Assembly: GCA_035651995.1 (NCBI GenBank)
Contig: DASRER010000022.1
Coordinates: 223,532-287,531 of the forward strand
Source: Terriglobales bacterium
Lineage (GTDB): Bacteria > Acidobacteriota > Terriglobia > Terriglobales > Acidobacteriaceae
Length of the DNA stretch: 64,000 nt
Direction of reading: 5' to 3'
The translations under genes were made by a program, and so were the position numbers. Each line of letters begins with the position of its first letter. Position 1 is the stretch's first letter. Below are positions 18,279-27,053 of this stretch, in pieces. A model generated the notes under the pieces. It searched no databases. It saw only the letters and a program-made list of their open reading frames with translations, and was not told the DNA's origin.

Positions 18279-19754
18279 ATGGAAAACCTGAAGCAGAAGA
18301 CGATCAAGGGAGCTCTGGCCAAAATCTGCTCCCAGGGCGCCACTTTCTTCCTGCGCGTCGGCTCGCTCATGGTGATGGCCCGCCTGCTCGAGCCGCGGGA
18401 CTTCGGCCTGGTCGGCATGGTCACCGCTGTCATTGGTGTCCTGAACCTGTTCAAAGACTTTGGGCTCTCCACTGCTTCGGTGCAGCGCACCAACGTCACC
18501 GAAGAGCAGGCCGCGACGTTGTTCTGGATCAACGTGGCGGTAGGCGGAGCCCTGGCGATGATTGCGGCGGCGGCGGCGCCGGTGCTGGCGACGTTTTACC
18601 GCGAGCCCAGGTTGGTGCCGGTCACATTGGTCATGGCTTCGGCGTTCCTGTTCAATGCCGCCGGAGTGCAGCACTCGGCGCGCCTGCAACGCGAGATGCG
18701 TTTCGTTCCGATCTCCATGATCGAGGGGCTGTCGCTGCTGGTGAGCGTAATCGTCGGTATCGCGATGGCCAAGGTCGGGTATGGGTACTGGTCACTGGTT
18801 GTTACAGGGGTGCTTACTCCGCTTCTCTCCACGCTTTCACTCTGGACGTACACCCGCTGGATACCAACGCGCCCGCACCGCAGGTCTGGCATCCGTTCCA
18901 TGATGCGCTTTGGCGGAACCGTGACCCTGAATGGCATCGTGGTCTATTGCGCATACAACATGGAAAAGGTCCTTCTCGGCCGGTTCCTGGGCGCTGAGAC
19001 CTTGGGAATCTATGGCAGGTCGTATCAGCTGATCAGCATCCCGAACGAGAACCTGAACTCGGCGGTGGGCGGCGTGACCTTCTCGGCGCTGTCGCGCGTG
19101 AAGGACGATCCACCGCGCTTCCGCGCCTACTTCCTGAAGGCGTACTCGCTGCTGCTTGCGCTGACTATTCCCACGACGACTGCTTTTGCCCTGTTCGCCA
19201 ATGAAATCATCGTGGTGCTGCTCGGGCAGAAGTGGCATGAGAGCGCGCCGATTTTTCGCCTGCTGGCGCCAACCGTGCTCGTATTCGCGCTTATCAATCC
19301 TCTGGGCTGGCTGCTCATTTCTCTCGGGAAGGTGGGCCGCAGTCTGAAGGTCGCGCTTGTTCTTGCGCCGGTCGTGATGGCCGGTTACCTCTCGGGCCTG
19401 CGCTATGGGCCCACGGGCGTCGCCGCCGGTTATTCGATCGCGATGGCCTTGTGGACGATCCCGCACATGCTCTGGTGCCTGCACGGCACGCCGGTATCGT
19501 TTGGTGATCTGGCCCGCACCATCGTTCGTCCGGCGGCCTCAAGCATGATCGCAGCCGGCGCCGCGCTTGCAGTCCAGTTGCTGCTCCACTCCATGGCGCC
19601 GCTGCCACGGTTGGTGATCGGCGGGCTCGTGCTTGCCGGTGTCTACCTTTTGGTCCTGCTGCTCGTGATGGGCCAGAAGGCTGTCTATCTCGACTTGATT
19701 TCAACTTTGCGGAAAACCGCTCCTGTCACGAGTGGTGCGGCAGCTTCGGCATAA
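18279..19754 (+). CDS. Wzx-type oligosaccharide flippase (polysaccharide transporter family)
   Basis: A 491-residue inner-membrane protein with twelve to fourteen hydrophobic helices, matching the WzxC/RfbX branch of the MOP superfamily. The N-terminal KGALAKICSQGATFFLRVGSL and the MARLLEPRDFGLVGMV segment are characteristic. It would flip undecaprenyl-linked repeat units to the periplasm, working with the O-antigen ligase/polymerase-like gene at 4.6 kb. It is 36 bases downstream of the PIG-L deacetylase and five bases upstream of a lipoprotein gene, so co-transcription is likely. Confidence 0.9.
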   Translation: MENLKQKTIKGALAKICSQGATFFLRVGSLMVMARLLEPRDFGLVGMVTAVIGVLNLFKDFGLSTASVQRTNVTEEQAATLFWINVAVGGALAMIAAAAAPVLATFYREPRLVPVTLVMASAFLFNAAGVQHSARLQREMRFVPISMIEGLSLLVSVIVGIAMAKVGYGYWSLVVTGVLTPLLSTLSLWTYTRWIPTRPHRRSGIRSMMRFGGTVTLNGIVVYCAYNMEKVLLGRFLGAETLGIYGRSYQLISIPNENLNSAVGGVTFSALSRVKDDPPRFRAYFLKAYSLLLALTIPTTTAFALFANEIIVVLLGQKWHESAPIFRLLAPTVLVFALINPLGWLLISLGKVGRSLKVALVLAPVVMAGYLSGLRYGPTGVAAGYSIAMALWTIPHMLWCLHGTPVSFGDLARTIVRPAASSMIAAGAALAVQLLLHSMAPLPRLVIGGLVLAGVYLLVLLLVMGQKAVYLDLISTLRKTAPVTSGAAASA

Positions 19755-19759
19755 CCGGC

Positions 19760-21424
19760 TTGAAGCTGCTTCGAGCTACAGCAGGCGTCGCCGGCGTTGC
19801 GGCGGGGCTGTGGCTGATGCTTACGATGGCTGCTTGCCGCAGCCGGCCGCCCGTCAGGATTTCGTTCGTCCAATCGGCCCCGAGCGTCGAGGCTTACGAT
19901 TTCGTCGAAGTCGCCGCCAGCGTCGGGTGGCCCCGCTCGGGGAACCCGTTCACCGATGCGGAGTTCAGCGGATGGTTTGAGCGCGCCGACGGCACCGGCC
20001 GAGTGCACGTTGACGGTTTCTGTGACTCCGACGACGGCAGCATCTTTCGCGTTCGCTTCATGCCGCCGGTCCCGGGTGAGTATCGGTACTCGGTGCAGTA
20101 TCGCCAGGGCGGCGCAGCGGCCGATTTCAGCGGCACTTTTCGGGCGGTGGACGGCCATCGGCGCGGGCCGGTTCGCGTCGACTCGCGTTATCCCTGGCAC
20201 TTCGTCTGGGAGGGGACCGGCGAGCACTACTTCTTCAACGGCACGACGGCGTACTGGTTGATTGGGTGGACCGACGACCACGTTATCGAATCGAGCCTGG
20301 AGCGGCTTCACACTCTCAAGGTCAACCGCGTCCGCGTGACAGTCGCCGGCCGCACTGACAGGTTTTTCGGCGAACCGGTCATGGTAGGGAAGAACTGGAC
20401 GGTGTTCCTCACTCCCTGGCCCGCGAAGGAGCCGGAAGATACGTTTCACCCCAGTTTCGACTTCAGCCGCTTTTACGTGCCGCATTGGCAGAAGCTGGAG
20501 CGGGCGCTGCGCTTCGCCCGTGAGCGCGACATGGTCATCTCGCTCGTCCTCGACATGAACGACAGCCGGACCCATCCCGCCGCCGATAGCGAAGACGAGC
20601 GCCGCTTCATTCGCTACGCCGTCGCCCGGCTTTCCGCGTTTTCGAACGTTACCTGGGACCTTGGCGATGACCTCGACACCTATCGGAGCGAGTCCTGGAC
20701 GCACCGCACCGGCGAGTTCGTATACAAGCTCGATCCATATCATCACCTCGCGACCAGTCATCCCGTGAATCCCGTGCATCAGGACCGCATGGCGGAGTGG
20801 TTCGGCTTTACTTCATTCCAGGAGTGGTCACGGCGGCAGCACGTCTTTATGCTCGCTGAACGAAAACGCCAGCAGGAGTTGGGAAGAATCATTCCTCAGA
20901 CCAATGAAGAATACGGATACGAGGACCACTACCCGACTTGGTCGGCTGGCCTCGGCTCCGACAGCGCCGACGCTTTGCGGCGAACTGCCTGGGACATAGC
21001 GATGGCAGGCGGCTATCAGACCACGGGAGAAACCGCCCGCCGGGGCACCAACATTCTTCCCGATACCGGCGGCGGGTGGATGAACGGCCGCGGCGATGAC
21101 ACGATGACCATGCTGCGCGGCTACTCCTACATGGTCGATTTCTTTACCAGCTTCGACTGGTGGAAGGCCGATCCGCACGATGAGCTGGTGAATCCGGGAA
21201 ACTACTGCCTTGCCGAGCCGGGATCGACCTATGCTGTTTACCTGCCGCATGGTGGCCGGGTCACCGTACGCCTCGGAAGCGGCGCGTACGCCGCCGAGTG
21301 GTTCGATCCGGCCACCGGAAATCGAACTGATCTGCCGCCGGCGCGCGGTCCGATCTGGATTTCGCCGGTTGCGCCGGATCAGAACGACTGGGCCCTGCTG
21401 TTGCGCAGAAAGAGCGTCCATTGA
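19760..21424 (+). CDS. DUF5060/DUF4038 lipoprotein, glycoside-hydrolase-like
   Basis: A 554-residue exported lipoprotein. The TTG start at 19760 is preferred because it yields a full lipoprotein signal peptide of 26 residues ending in the lipobox LTMAAC (lipidated C26). Residues about 40-130 match DUF5060 (EYRYSVQYRQGG and similar), and the rest matches DUF4038: HYFFNGTTAYWLIGWTDD, VNRVRVTVAGRT, WDLGDDLDTYRSESWT. These domains form a TIM barrel plus beta-sandwich related to glycoside hydrolases. It could process the exopolysaccharide at the outer membrane. It starts five bases after the flippase and overlaps the following GT2 by one base. Confidence 0.8.
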   Translation: MKLLRATAGVAGVAAGLWLMLTMAACRSRPPVRISFVQSAPSVEAYDFVEVAASVGWPRSGNPFTDAEFSGWFERADGTGRVHVDGFCDSDDGSIFRVRFMPPVPGEYRYSVQYRQGGAAADFSGTFRAVDGHRRGPVRVDSRYPWHFVWEGTGEHYFFNGTTAYWLIGWTDDHVIESSLERLHTLKVNRVRVTVAGRTDRFFGEPVMVGKNWTVFLTPWPAKEPEDTFHPSFDFSRFYVPHWQKLERALRFARERDMVISLVLDMNDSRTHPAADSEDERRFIRYAVARLSAFSNVTWDLGDDLDTYRSESWTHRTGEFVYKLDPYHHLATSHPVNPVHQDRMAEWFGFTSFQEWSRRQHVFMLAERKRQQELGRIIPQTNEEYGYEDHYPTWSAGLGSDSADALRRTAWDIAMAGGYQTTGETARRGTNILPDTGGGWMNGRGDDTMTMLRGYSYMVDFFTSFDWWKADPHDELVNPGNYCLAEPGSTYAVYLPHGGRVTVRLGSGAYAAEWFDPATGNRTDLPPARGPIWISPVAPDQNDWALLLRRKSVH

Positions 21425-22380
21425 TGGCAGAAGCTCCGCTGGTCAGTGCTGTGATCGCCACCTATAACCGCGCCTACATTGTCGGCGAGGCGATTGACAG
21501 CATTCTGGCCCAGACCTATCCGCGCGTGGAAGTGATCGTTGTGGACGACGGGTCGAAAGACGGCACGCCGGCCGTGTTGAGCGAGCGATATGGCGACCGC
21601 ATCCGGCTCATCTCGCAGAAGAACGCGGGCCCTGCCGCGGCACGTAACCGGGGTGTCCAGGAGGCGCGAGGCGACATCATCACGTTTCTCGACTCCGACG
21701 ATCTGTGGCTGCCGACGTACATCGAACGGCAAGTATCCGTACTGAACCGCGGCGGCGCGTCCATGCCGTGCTCGCTGTCCAATGCCGACCTGCGCATCGC
21801 CAACGAGTCGCGTGGCACGGCATTTCAACTGGCGCGCATGTTTCCCGCGGAGCGTGAAGGCATTTGGCTCAACCCGGCTGACGTGCTCGCCAGCCGCTAC
21901 GTGATGTTCAACCAGATGGTGGCCATCCGGCGCCAGGTGCTGGAGCGCATCGGCGGCTTCGATACCACGTTCAAATACGGCGAGGACTGTGATCTCGAAC
22001 TCCGGTTGTCGCTGGAAGGGCCCTGGGGCTTCGTCCGCGATCCGCTGGTGATCTACCGTGAAGGTTCGGCCAACAGCTTCTCGCAGCGCGCCGCCAAAGA
22101 CGAGGTCGTTCTCAAGCAATGCATCGTGAGTATGCGCGAACGCGCTCTCACTTTCATCGAAGGCAAGCCGCAATTTCGCGCTTGCCGCAAGTACATGCGG
22201 TGGGAGCTGAGCCAGATGCGCTTGGAGTTGACCGCCGCCCGGATGGCGGCCAATCCCACCTGGATCAGCGGCCTCACCAGCAAGCTCCTCAGTCTCGGCG
22301 TGAAGCTCGGCAAATTCCTGTACCGGCGCTCGCCGTGGTATCCCCGCATGGCGGTCGCCACGCTCCGACCGGCAATATGA
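21424..22380 (+). CDS. glycosyltransferase family 2
   Basis: A 318-residue GT2. It has VSAVIATYNRAYIVGEAIDSI, VVDDGSKDGTPAV and FLDSDDLWLPTYI, the full set of the GT-A nucleotide-sugar site, plus the acceptor-side EDCDLELRLSLEGPWGF. The start is ATG 21424 rather than the TTG three bases upstream. The ATG overlaps the stop of the preceding lipoprotein by one base. Its own stop overlaps the ATG of the CusB-like gene (ATGA at 22377-22380), a remarkable link between a sugar-transfer gene and a metal pump. Substrate is unknown. Confidence 0.92.
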   Translation: MAEAPLVSAVIATYNRAYIVGEAIDSILAQTYPRVEVIVVDDGSKDGTPAVLSERYGDRIRLISQKNAGPAAARNRGVQEARGDIITFLDSDDLWLPTYIERQVSVLNRGGASMPCSLSNADLRIANESRGTAFQLARMFPAEREGIWLNPADVLASRYVMFNQMVAIRRQVLERIGGFDTTFKYGEDCDLELRLSLEGPWGFVRDPLVIYREGSANSFSQRAAKDEVVLKQCIVSMRERALTFIEGKPQFRACRKYMRWELSQMRLELTAARMAANPTWISGLTSKLLSLGVKLGKFLYRRSPWYPRMAVATLRPAI

Positions 22381-23606
22381 GACGCCACACAATTGCAGGC
22401 CCTGCGTTGCTGTTCATGGCGGTCCTGCCGCTTGCTGCGGCGCACGCCCAGACCGCGGTCGCCGACGCTAACGCGCGGAAGCCTCTCTATTACCGCGATC
22501 CCATGCATCCGTCGTACACGTCCGACAAGCCGGGTAAGGCGCCCGACTGCGGCATGGACCTGGTGCCGGTCTACGCGGACGATGCTGGCGCGAGCAGCCG
22601 GCCGGGCACGATTCAGCTGACTGCGCAGCAGCAGAAGCTCATGGGCATTCGCCTGGCGCGCGTCGAAAATTCCACGGGAAGGCGCACCATTCGTACGATC
22701 GGCAGGGTCGCGGTTGACGAGACCCGCGTGTTCCCGCTGATCGCGGGCGCCGAGGGCTGGGTGACGCAGATCTTCGCGTCCACAACCGATAGCACGGTCC
22801 GCAGAGGACAGCCGCTCGCCGCCGTCTACGGGCGCGATTACACGGCGGCGGAGCGCGCATACATTTACGCGCTGCGCACCGCGGCTAGCCAGTCGGCTGT
22901 GTCACAAGCTGACCCCCAGGACACGCCCGCCGCCAACATCAAGGAAGCACGCCTGACGCTCGAGAACATGGGCTTTGGCGAGGAACAGATTGAGCAACTG
23001 GCCAGGAGCCACCAAGTGATTCTGAACGTCACGCTTCAATCTCCGGCTGACGGCATCATCATCAAGCGCAACGTCTTTCCTAAACAGAAGTTCGATCGCG
23101 GCGCCGAGCTGTTCCGCATCGCCGACCTGAAGCACGTATGGATCGTGGCTGACCTGTTCGGCGATGATGCGGCGCAGGTGCACAGCGGCGCAACCGCGCG
23201 GATCTCCATTCCCGGGCGGCCGATGAGCGGCATGCGCGCCACCGTCAGTGAGAGCCTGGCGCCCTACGACGAGGCCTCGCGAACGCTCAAGTTGCGCCTC
23301 GAAGCCGACAATCCGAAGCTGGTGCTCCGACCCGACATGGTGGTCGATGTTGAGATATCCACCAGCCTTCGGCCCGGGCTGGTCGTGCCCGCCGGCGCTA
23401 TCGTCAGTTCAGGTGCGGGCAAAACAGTTTTCGTGCAACGCGGCGATGGTTCCTTCGAAGCGCGGCCGGTGGTCACCGGCTGGCAGACTGCGGCCGAGGT
23501 CGAGGTCACACACGGCCTGCGCGAAGGTGAAACGGTCGTCGCCTCCGGCAACTTCCTCCTCGATTCGGAAAGACGCATCGGTCAGGGCGCCTCCCGCCAG
23601 CAATGA
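22377..23606 (+). CDS. cusB: CusB-like periplasmic adaptor of a copper/silver RND pump
   Basis: A 409-residue membrane-fusion protein. The chosen ATG at 22377 gives a signal peptide (residues 1-23, ending AHAQ). Mature residues about 33-64 form a heavy-metal-binding domain (YYRDPMHPSYTSDKPGK, then PDCGMDLVPVY), as found at the N-terminus of many CusB/CzcB adaptors. The barrel-sandwich, alpha-hairpin and beta-barrel parts follow, with VTQIFASTTDSTVRRGQPL and SPADGIIIKRNVFPKQ. The frame is open upstream of this start but that part is the shadow of the GT2. ATGA overlaps couple it to the GT2 in front and to CusA behind. Confidence 0.9.
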   Translation: MRRHTIAGPALLFMAVLPLAAAHAQTAVADANARKPLYYRDPMHPSYTSDKPGKAPDCGMDLVPVYADDAGASSRPGTIQLTAQQQKLMGIRLARVENSTGRRTIRTIGRVAVDETRVFPLIAGAEGWVTQIFASTTDSTVRRGQPLAAVYGRDYTAAERAYIYALRTAASQSAVSQADPQDTPAANIKEARLTLENMGFGEEQIEQLARSHQVILNVTLQSPADGIIIKRNVFPKQKFDRGAELFRIADLKHVWIVADLFGDDAAQVHSGATARISIPGRPMSGMRATVSESLAPYDEASRTLKLRLEADNPKLVLRPDMVVDVEISTSLRPGLVVPAGAIVSSGAGKTVFVQRGDGSFEARPVVTGWQTAAEVEVTHGLREGETVVASGNFLLDSERRIGQGASRQQ

Positions 23607-26600
23607 TCAACCGGATCATCGATTTTTCGGCGCGACATCGCCTCCTGATCGTCGCGGGCGCGGTATTCGCCGCGCTCCTGGGCTGGCGTGCGCTCAAGCG
23701 CTTCCCGCTCGACGCGCTGCCGGAGCTCGCCGACACCCAGGTGATCATCCACTCCGCCTGGGACCGCAGCCCGGAGGTGATCGATGCCCAGGTCACGTAC
23801 CCGATCGTTTCCAGCCTGCTTGGCGCGCCGCGCGTCAAGTCAGTGCGCGGAATCTCGGACCTGGGTTCGTCGTTCGTCTACGTTACGTTCGAAGAGGGCA
23901 CGGACCTTTACTGGGCGCGTTCGCGCATCATCGAATACCTGGCCACCATCCAGCCGCGGCTGCCGGAAGATGTTCGCGTCGAACTCGGGCCGGATGCCAC
24001 CGCGCTCGGTTGGGTCTTCCAGTACGCACTGGTGGACCGCTCCGGCACTCACCAGCCGGATGAGCTTCGCTCCTACCAGGACTGGTATCTGAAGTACTAC
24101 CTGAAAGCGATTCCCGGCGTCGCTGACGTCGCGACTGTGGGCGGCTTCGTTCGCCAGTATCAAATCAACCTTGATCCCAATCGGCTGCGCGCCTACGGCA
24201 TTTCAACCAAGCAGGTCGTCGCCGCGTTGCGGGGAAGCAACAACGAGGCAACCGGCAAGGTCGTGGATTCGGGTGGCGCGGAATTCATCGTCCGCGGGCT
24301 CGGCTACGCGCATAACACTGCCGATCTTGAAAACATTCTCGTTGCCACCGCGCCCGACGGCACGCCCTATCGCATCAAGGACCTGGGGCACGTCGCCATC
24401 GGCTCAGATTTCCGGCGTGGCGTTGCCGATCTGGATGGAGAGGGCGGAACCGTCTCCGGCATCGTCATCATGCGGCAGGGCCAGAATGCGCTGGAGGTGA
24501 TCGACCGCGTCAAGCAACGGTTGCGCCAGCTCGAGCCGTCGCTGCCGAAGGGAGTGGAAGTGGTAGCGGTTTACGACCGCTCAGACTTCGTCCGGCGCTC
24601 CATCGACAATTTGAACACCACCATCGTCGAAGTGATGTTGACGGTCGCGATCGTGATCCTCGTTTTCCTCTGGCACCCGCCCAGCGCCAGCGTGCCACTG
24701 CTGACCATTCCTTTCGCCGTGCTGATCGCGTTCGTGCCGTTCCAGATGCTCGGCCTGAGCGCGAACATCATGTCGCTCGGAGGGATCGCGATTGCGATTG
24801 GGGCCATGGTCGACGCTTCCATCGTGATGGTCGAGCAGACGCACAAGAAGCTGGAGGAGTGGGACCGGCTCGGGCGCCCAACCGAGGCCAGCTCGATCGT
24901 GCTGCGCGCCGTGAAGCAGGTGGCTCGCCCGAGCTTCTTCGCTTTGATCGTGATTGCCGTCTCGTTCACTCCGGTGCTTTCGCTTCAGGCCGAGGAAGGC
25001 CGTCTTTTCAGGCCGCTGGCTTACACCAAGAGTCTCGCCATGCTGATCGCGGCGGTGCTGGCCGTGACTCTGGTTCCCGTCTTGCAGCTCACCTTCATGC
25101 GCGCCGAACCGGTAAGCCTGCGACTGCGCTGGCTGGAGGGCATCATCAACCGCCTCTGGGTGGGCAGGATCCATCGTGAGGAGCGGCATCCGCTCACGCG
25201 CTGGATGGTGCGCGTCTATGAGCCGATCGTCAGCTGGTCGCTCTGCCACAAGCCGGTGGTCTTCGGAACAGCGCTGTTGATGGTGGCCCTGACGATCCCG
25301 GTCTGGATGCGGCTGGGCGCCGAATTCATGCCGCCGCTCGATGAAGGGGTTCTGCTCTACATGCCGACCACGATGCCCGGGATTTCGGTCGGCCAGGCGG
25401 AACAGCTGCTCACCGCCACCGACCGTACGCTGCGGGAATTTCCCGAGGTGGAGCGCGTGCTCGGGAAAGCAGGACGCGCCGATACGGCCACCGATCCGGC
25501 GCCGCTCTCCATGCTGGAGACGCTGGTGGTGCTGAAGCCCGCCAGCCAATGGCCGCGCGTGCCCCGCTGGTATTCCTCGTGGGCGCCGGGATGGCTCAAG
25601 CCCGTACTCAGCCGCTTCGCGCCGGAACACGCTTCGCGCGAAGAACTCGTTCGCCGGATGGACCAGGCGCTGAAGCTGCCCGGGCTCGCGAATGCATGGA
25701 CCATGCCCGTCCGCGGACGCATTGACATGCTGGCAACCGGCGTCCGAACGCCGGTCGGCCTCAGGATTTCCGGCTCCAACGTCGCGGAAGTCGAGCGCCT
25801 CGGCGTCGAAGCCGCCAACCTGCTGCGGTCGGTTCCAAACACACGCGCGGTGTTCGCCGAGCGCGCCGCACAGGGAAATTTCCTCGACGTTCAGTGGGAC
25901 CTCGCCGCCATGGCTCGGGCCGGCGTGACCATGGAAGACGCACAGTCCACGGTGCGTTACGCGATTGGCGGTGAGAACGTGAGCGTCATGCTCGACGGAC
26001 GCGAGCGGTATCCCATCAACGCGCGTTACGCCAGCGAGTTTCGCGATAGCGCGCAGAGCATCGAACACGCCCTGGTGCCGGCTGCAAACGGCAGCCGGCA
26101 AGTGCCCGTCAGCGAGATCGGGCGTGTCGTGGTAAGCACCGCCCCGGTCATGCTGCGCAACGATGACGGTTTGCTCAGCGAGTACGTCTACGTCGACGTC
26201 TCGACCGAAGACCTTTCCGGCTACGTGCGCGAAGGCGATCGCCTGCTGCGCGAAAAGCTGGCGCTGCCGCCGGGATACTCAGCATCCTGGACGGGGCAGT
26301 ACGAGGCAATCGAGCGCACGCGCCGGCGCCTGTGGAGCGTCGTTCCCATGACGCTCCTGATCATTTTCCTGTTGCTCTATGTCAACACTCGGTCTGTGCT
26401 CAAGAGCGCCATCGTCCTGCTCGCTGTGCCGTTTTCCGCGGTGGGAGCGATCTGGGCGCTGTATCTGCTGGATTATCACCTGAGCATCGCTGTCTGGATT
26501 GGCCTCATCGCGCTGCTCGGCGTGGACGCTGAAACCGGTGTCTTCATGCTGCTGTATCTCGACGACGCCTACGAGCGCGCCCGCCTCGAATTCGGCAATA

Positions 26601-26884
26601 CTGCCGACGCCCTGCAACGCGCCGTGCTCGAAGGCGCCGCGCGGCGCCTGCGTCCCAAGGTGATGACCGTGGCGACCATGTTCTTCGGCCTGCTGCCCAT
26701 CATGCTCTCAGCCGGCACCGGTTCCGACCTGATGAAGCGCATCGCCGCCCCCATGATTGGGGGGATTCTTACCTCGTTTGTGCTGGAACTTTGGGTGTAT
26801 CCGGCGGTGTATCACGCGTGGAAGGTGCGCGCGGTTCGGAACCATGAAATGGCGTCCGCCGAGGTTGAGCTGAATCTCTCATAA
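23603..26884 (+). CDS. cusA: CusA-type heavy-metal RND efflux transporter
   Basis: A 1,093-residue RND pump of the HME class. The permease motif GGIAIAIGAMVDASIVMVE contains the proton-relay acid. The three methionines that bind Cu(I)/Ag(I) in E. coli CusA (M573, M623, M672) have counterparts here at M587 (LLYMPTTMPG), M637 (APLSMLETLV) and M709 (RIDMLATGVR). This supports copper/silver rather than Zn/Co/Ni specificity. An extra stretch near residues 650-690 lengthens the loop between M637 and M709. It overlaps cusB by four bases. No outer-membrane factor (CusC/TolC-like) and no CusF or CusRS is visible in the window. Confidence 0.93.
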   Translation: MINRIIDFSARHRLLIVAGAVFAALLGWRALKRFPLDALPELADTQVIIHSAWDRSPEVIDAQVTYPIVSSLLGAPRVKSVRGISDLGSSFVYVTFEEGTDLYWARSRIIEYLATIQPRLPEDVRVELGPDATALGWVFQYALVDRSGTHQPDELRSYQDWYLKYYLKAIPGVADVATVGGFVRQYQINLDPNRLRAYGISTKQVVAALRGSNNEATGKVVDSGGAEFIVRGLGYAHNTADLENILVATAPDGTPYRIKDLGHVAIGSDFRRGVADLDGEGGTVSGIVIMRQGQNALEVIDRVKQRLRQLEPSLPKGVEVVAVYDRSDFVRRSIDNLNTTIVEVMLTVAIVILVFLWHPPSASVPLLTIPFAVLIAFVPFQMLGLSANIMSLGGIAIAIGAMVDASIVMVEQTHKKLEEWDRLGRPTEASSIVLRAVKQVARPSFFALIVIAVSFTPVLSLQAEEGRLFRPLAYTKSLAMLIAAVLAVTLVPVLQLTFMRAEPVSLRLRWLEGIINRLWVGRIHREERHPLTRWMVRVYEPIVSWSLCHKPVVFGTALLMVALTIPVWMRLGAEFMPPLDEGVLLYMPTTMPGISVGQAEQLLTATDRTLREFPEVERVLGKAGRADTATDPAPLSMLETLVVLKPASQWPRVPRWYSSWAPGWLKPVLSRFAPEHASREELVRRMDQALKLPGLANAWTMPVRGRIDMLATGVRTPVGLRISGSNVAEVERLGVEAANLLRSVPNTRAVFAERAAQGNFLDVQWDLAAMARAGVTMEDAQSTVRYAIGGENVSVMLDGRERYPINARYASEFRDSAQSIEHALVPAANGSRQVPVSEIGRVVVSTAPVMLRNDDGLLSEYVYVDVSTEDLSGYVREGDRLLREKLALPPGYSASWTGQYEAIERTRRRLWSVVPMTLLIIFLLLYVNTRSVLKSAIVLLAVPFSAVGAIWALYLLDYHLSIAVWIGLIALLGVDAETGVFMLLYLDDAYERARLEFGNTADALQRAVLEGAARRLRPKVMTVATMFFGLLPIMLSAGTGSDLMKRIAAPMIGGILTSFVLELWVYPAVYHAWKVRAVRNHEMASAEVELNLS

Positions 26885-26895
26885 GATGTTATAAT
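26865..26895 (+). promoter_or_regulatory. candidate sigma-70 promoter for the giant secreted protein gene
   Basis: A perfect TATAAT at 26890-26895 is preceded by TTGAGC at 26865-26870, 19 bases away, which is a slightly long spacer. It overlaps the end of cusA and lies about 160 bases before the start of the giant gene, so transcripts could begin here or continue from the cusBA operon. Confidence 0.45.
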
Positions 26896-27053
26896 TCAGA
26901 TGTTTGCGTAGTAACCAATCCCTCCCCGAACGTAATGCTTCCCCCATCTGGCGCGGTTTACTGCTGGCCAGAGTTGAACTAAGATTCGGCCCCTAAGTGC
27001 CAAGTGCATTCATCCCGCCATCCGGCGGAGTAGGTAGAAAAAGGACTGCCCAG

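Noticed and set aside
24581..26101. 506-codon minus-strand frame
   Set aside because: Antisense shadow of cusA; the His/Arg/Gly-rich product has no family signature.
26997..27053. Upstream GTG (26997) as start of the giant gene
   Set aside because: No Shine-Dalgarno precedes it, and the added residues would put a Pro/Gly-rich piece before the signal peptide; GTG 27054 has AAGGA at good spacing. It is not fully excluded.
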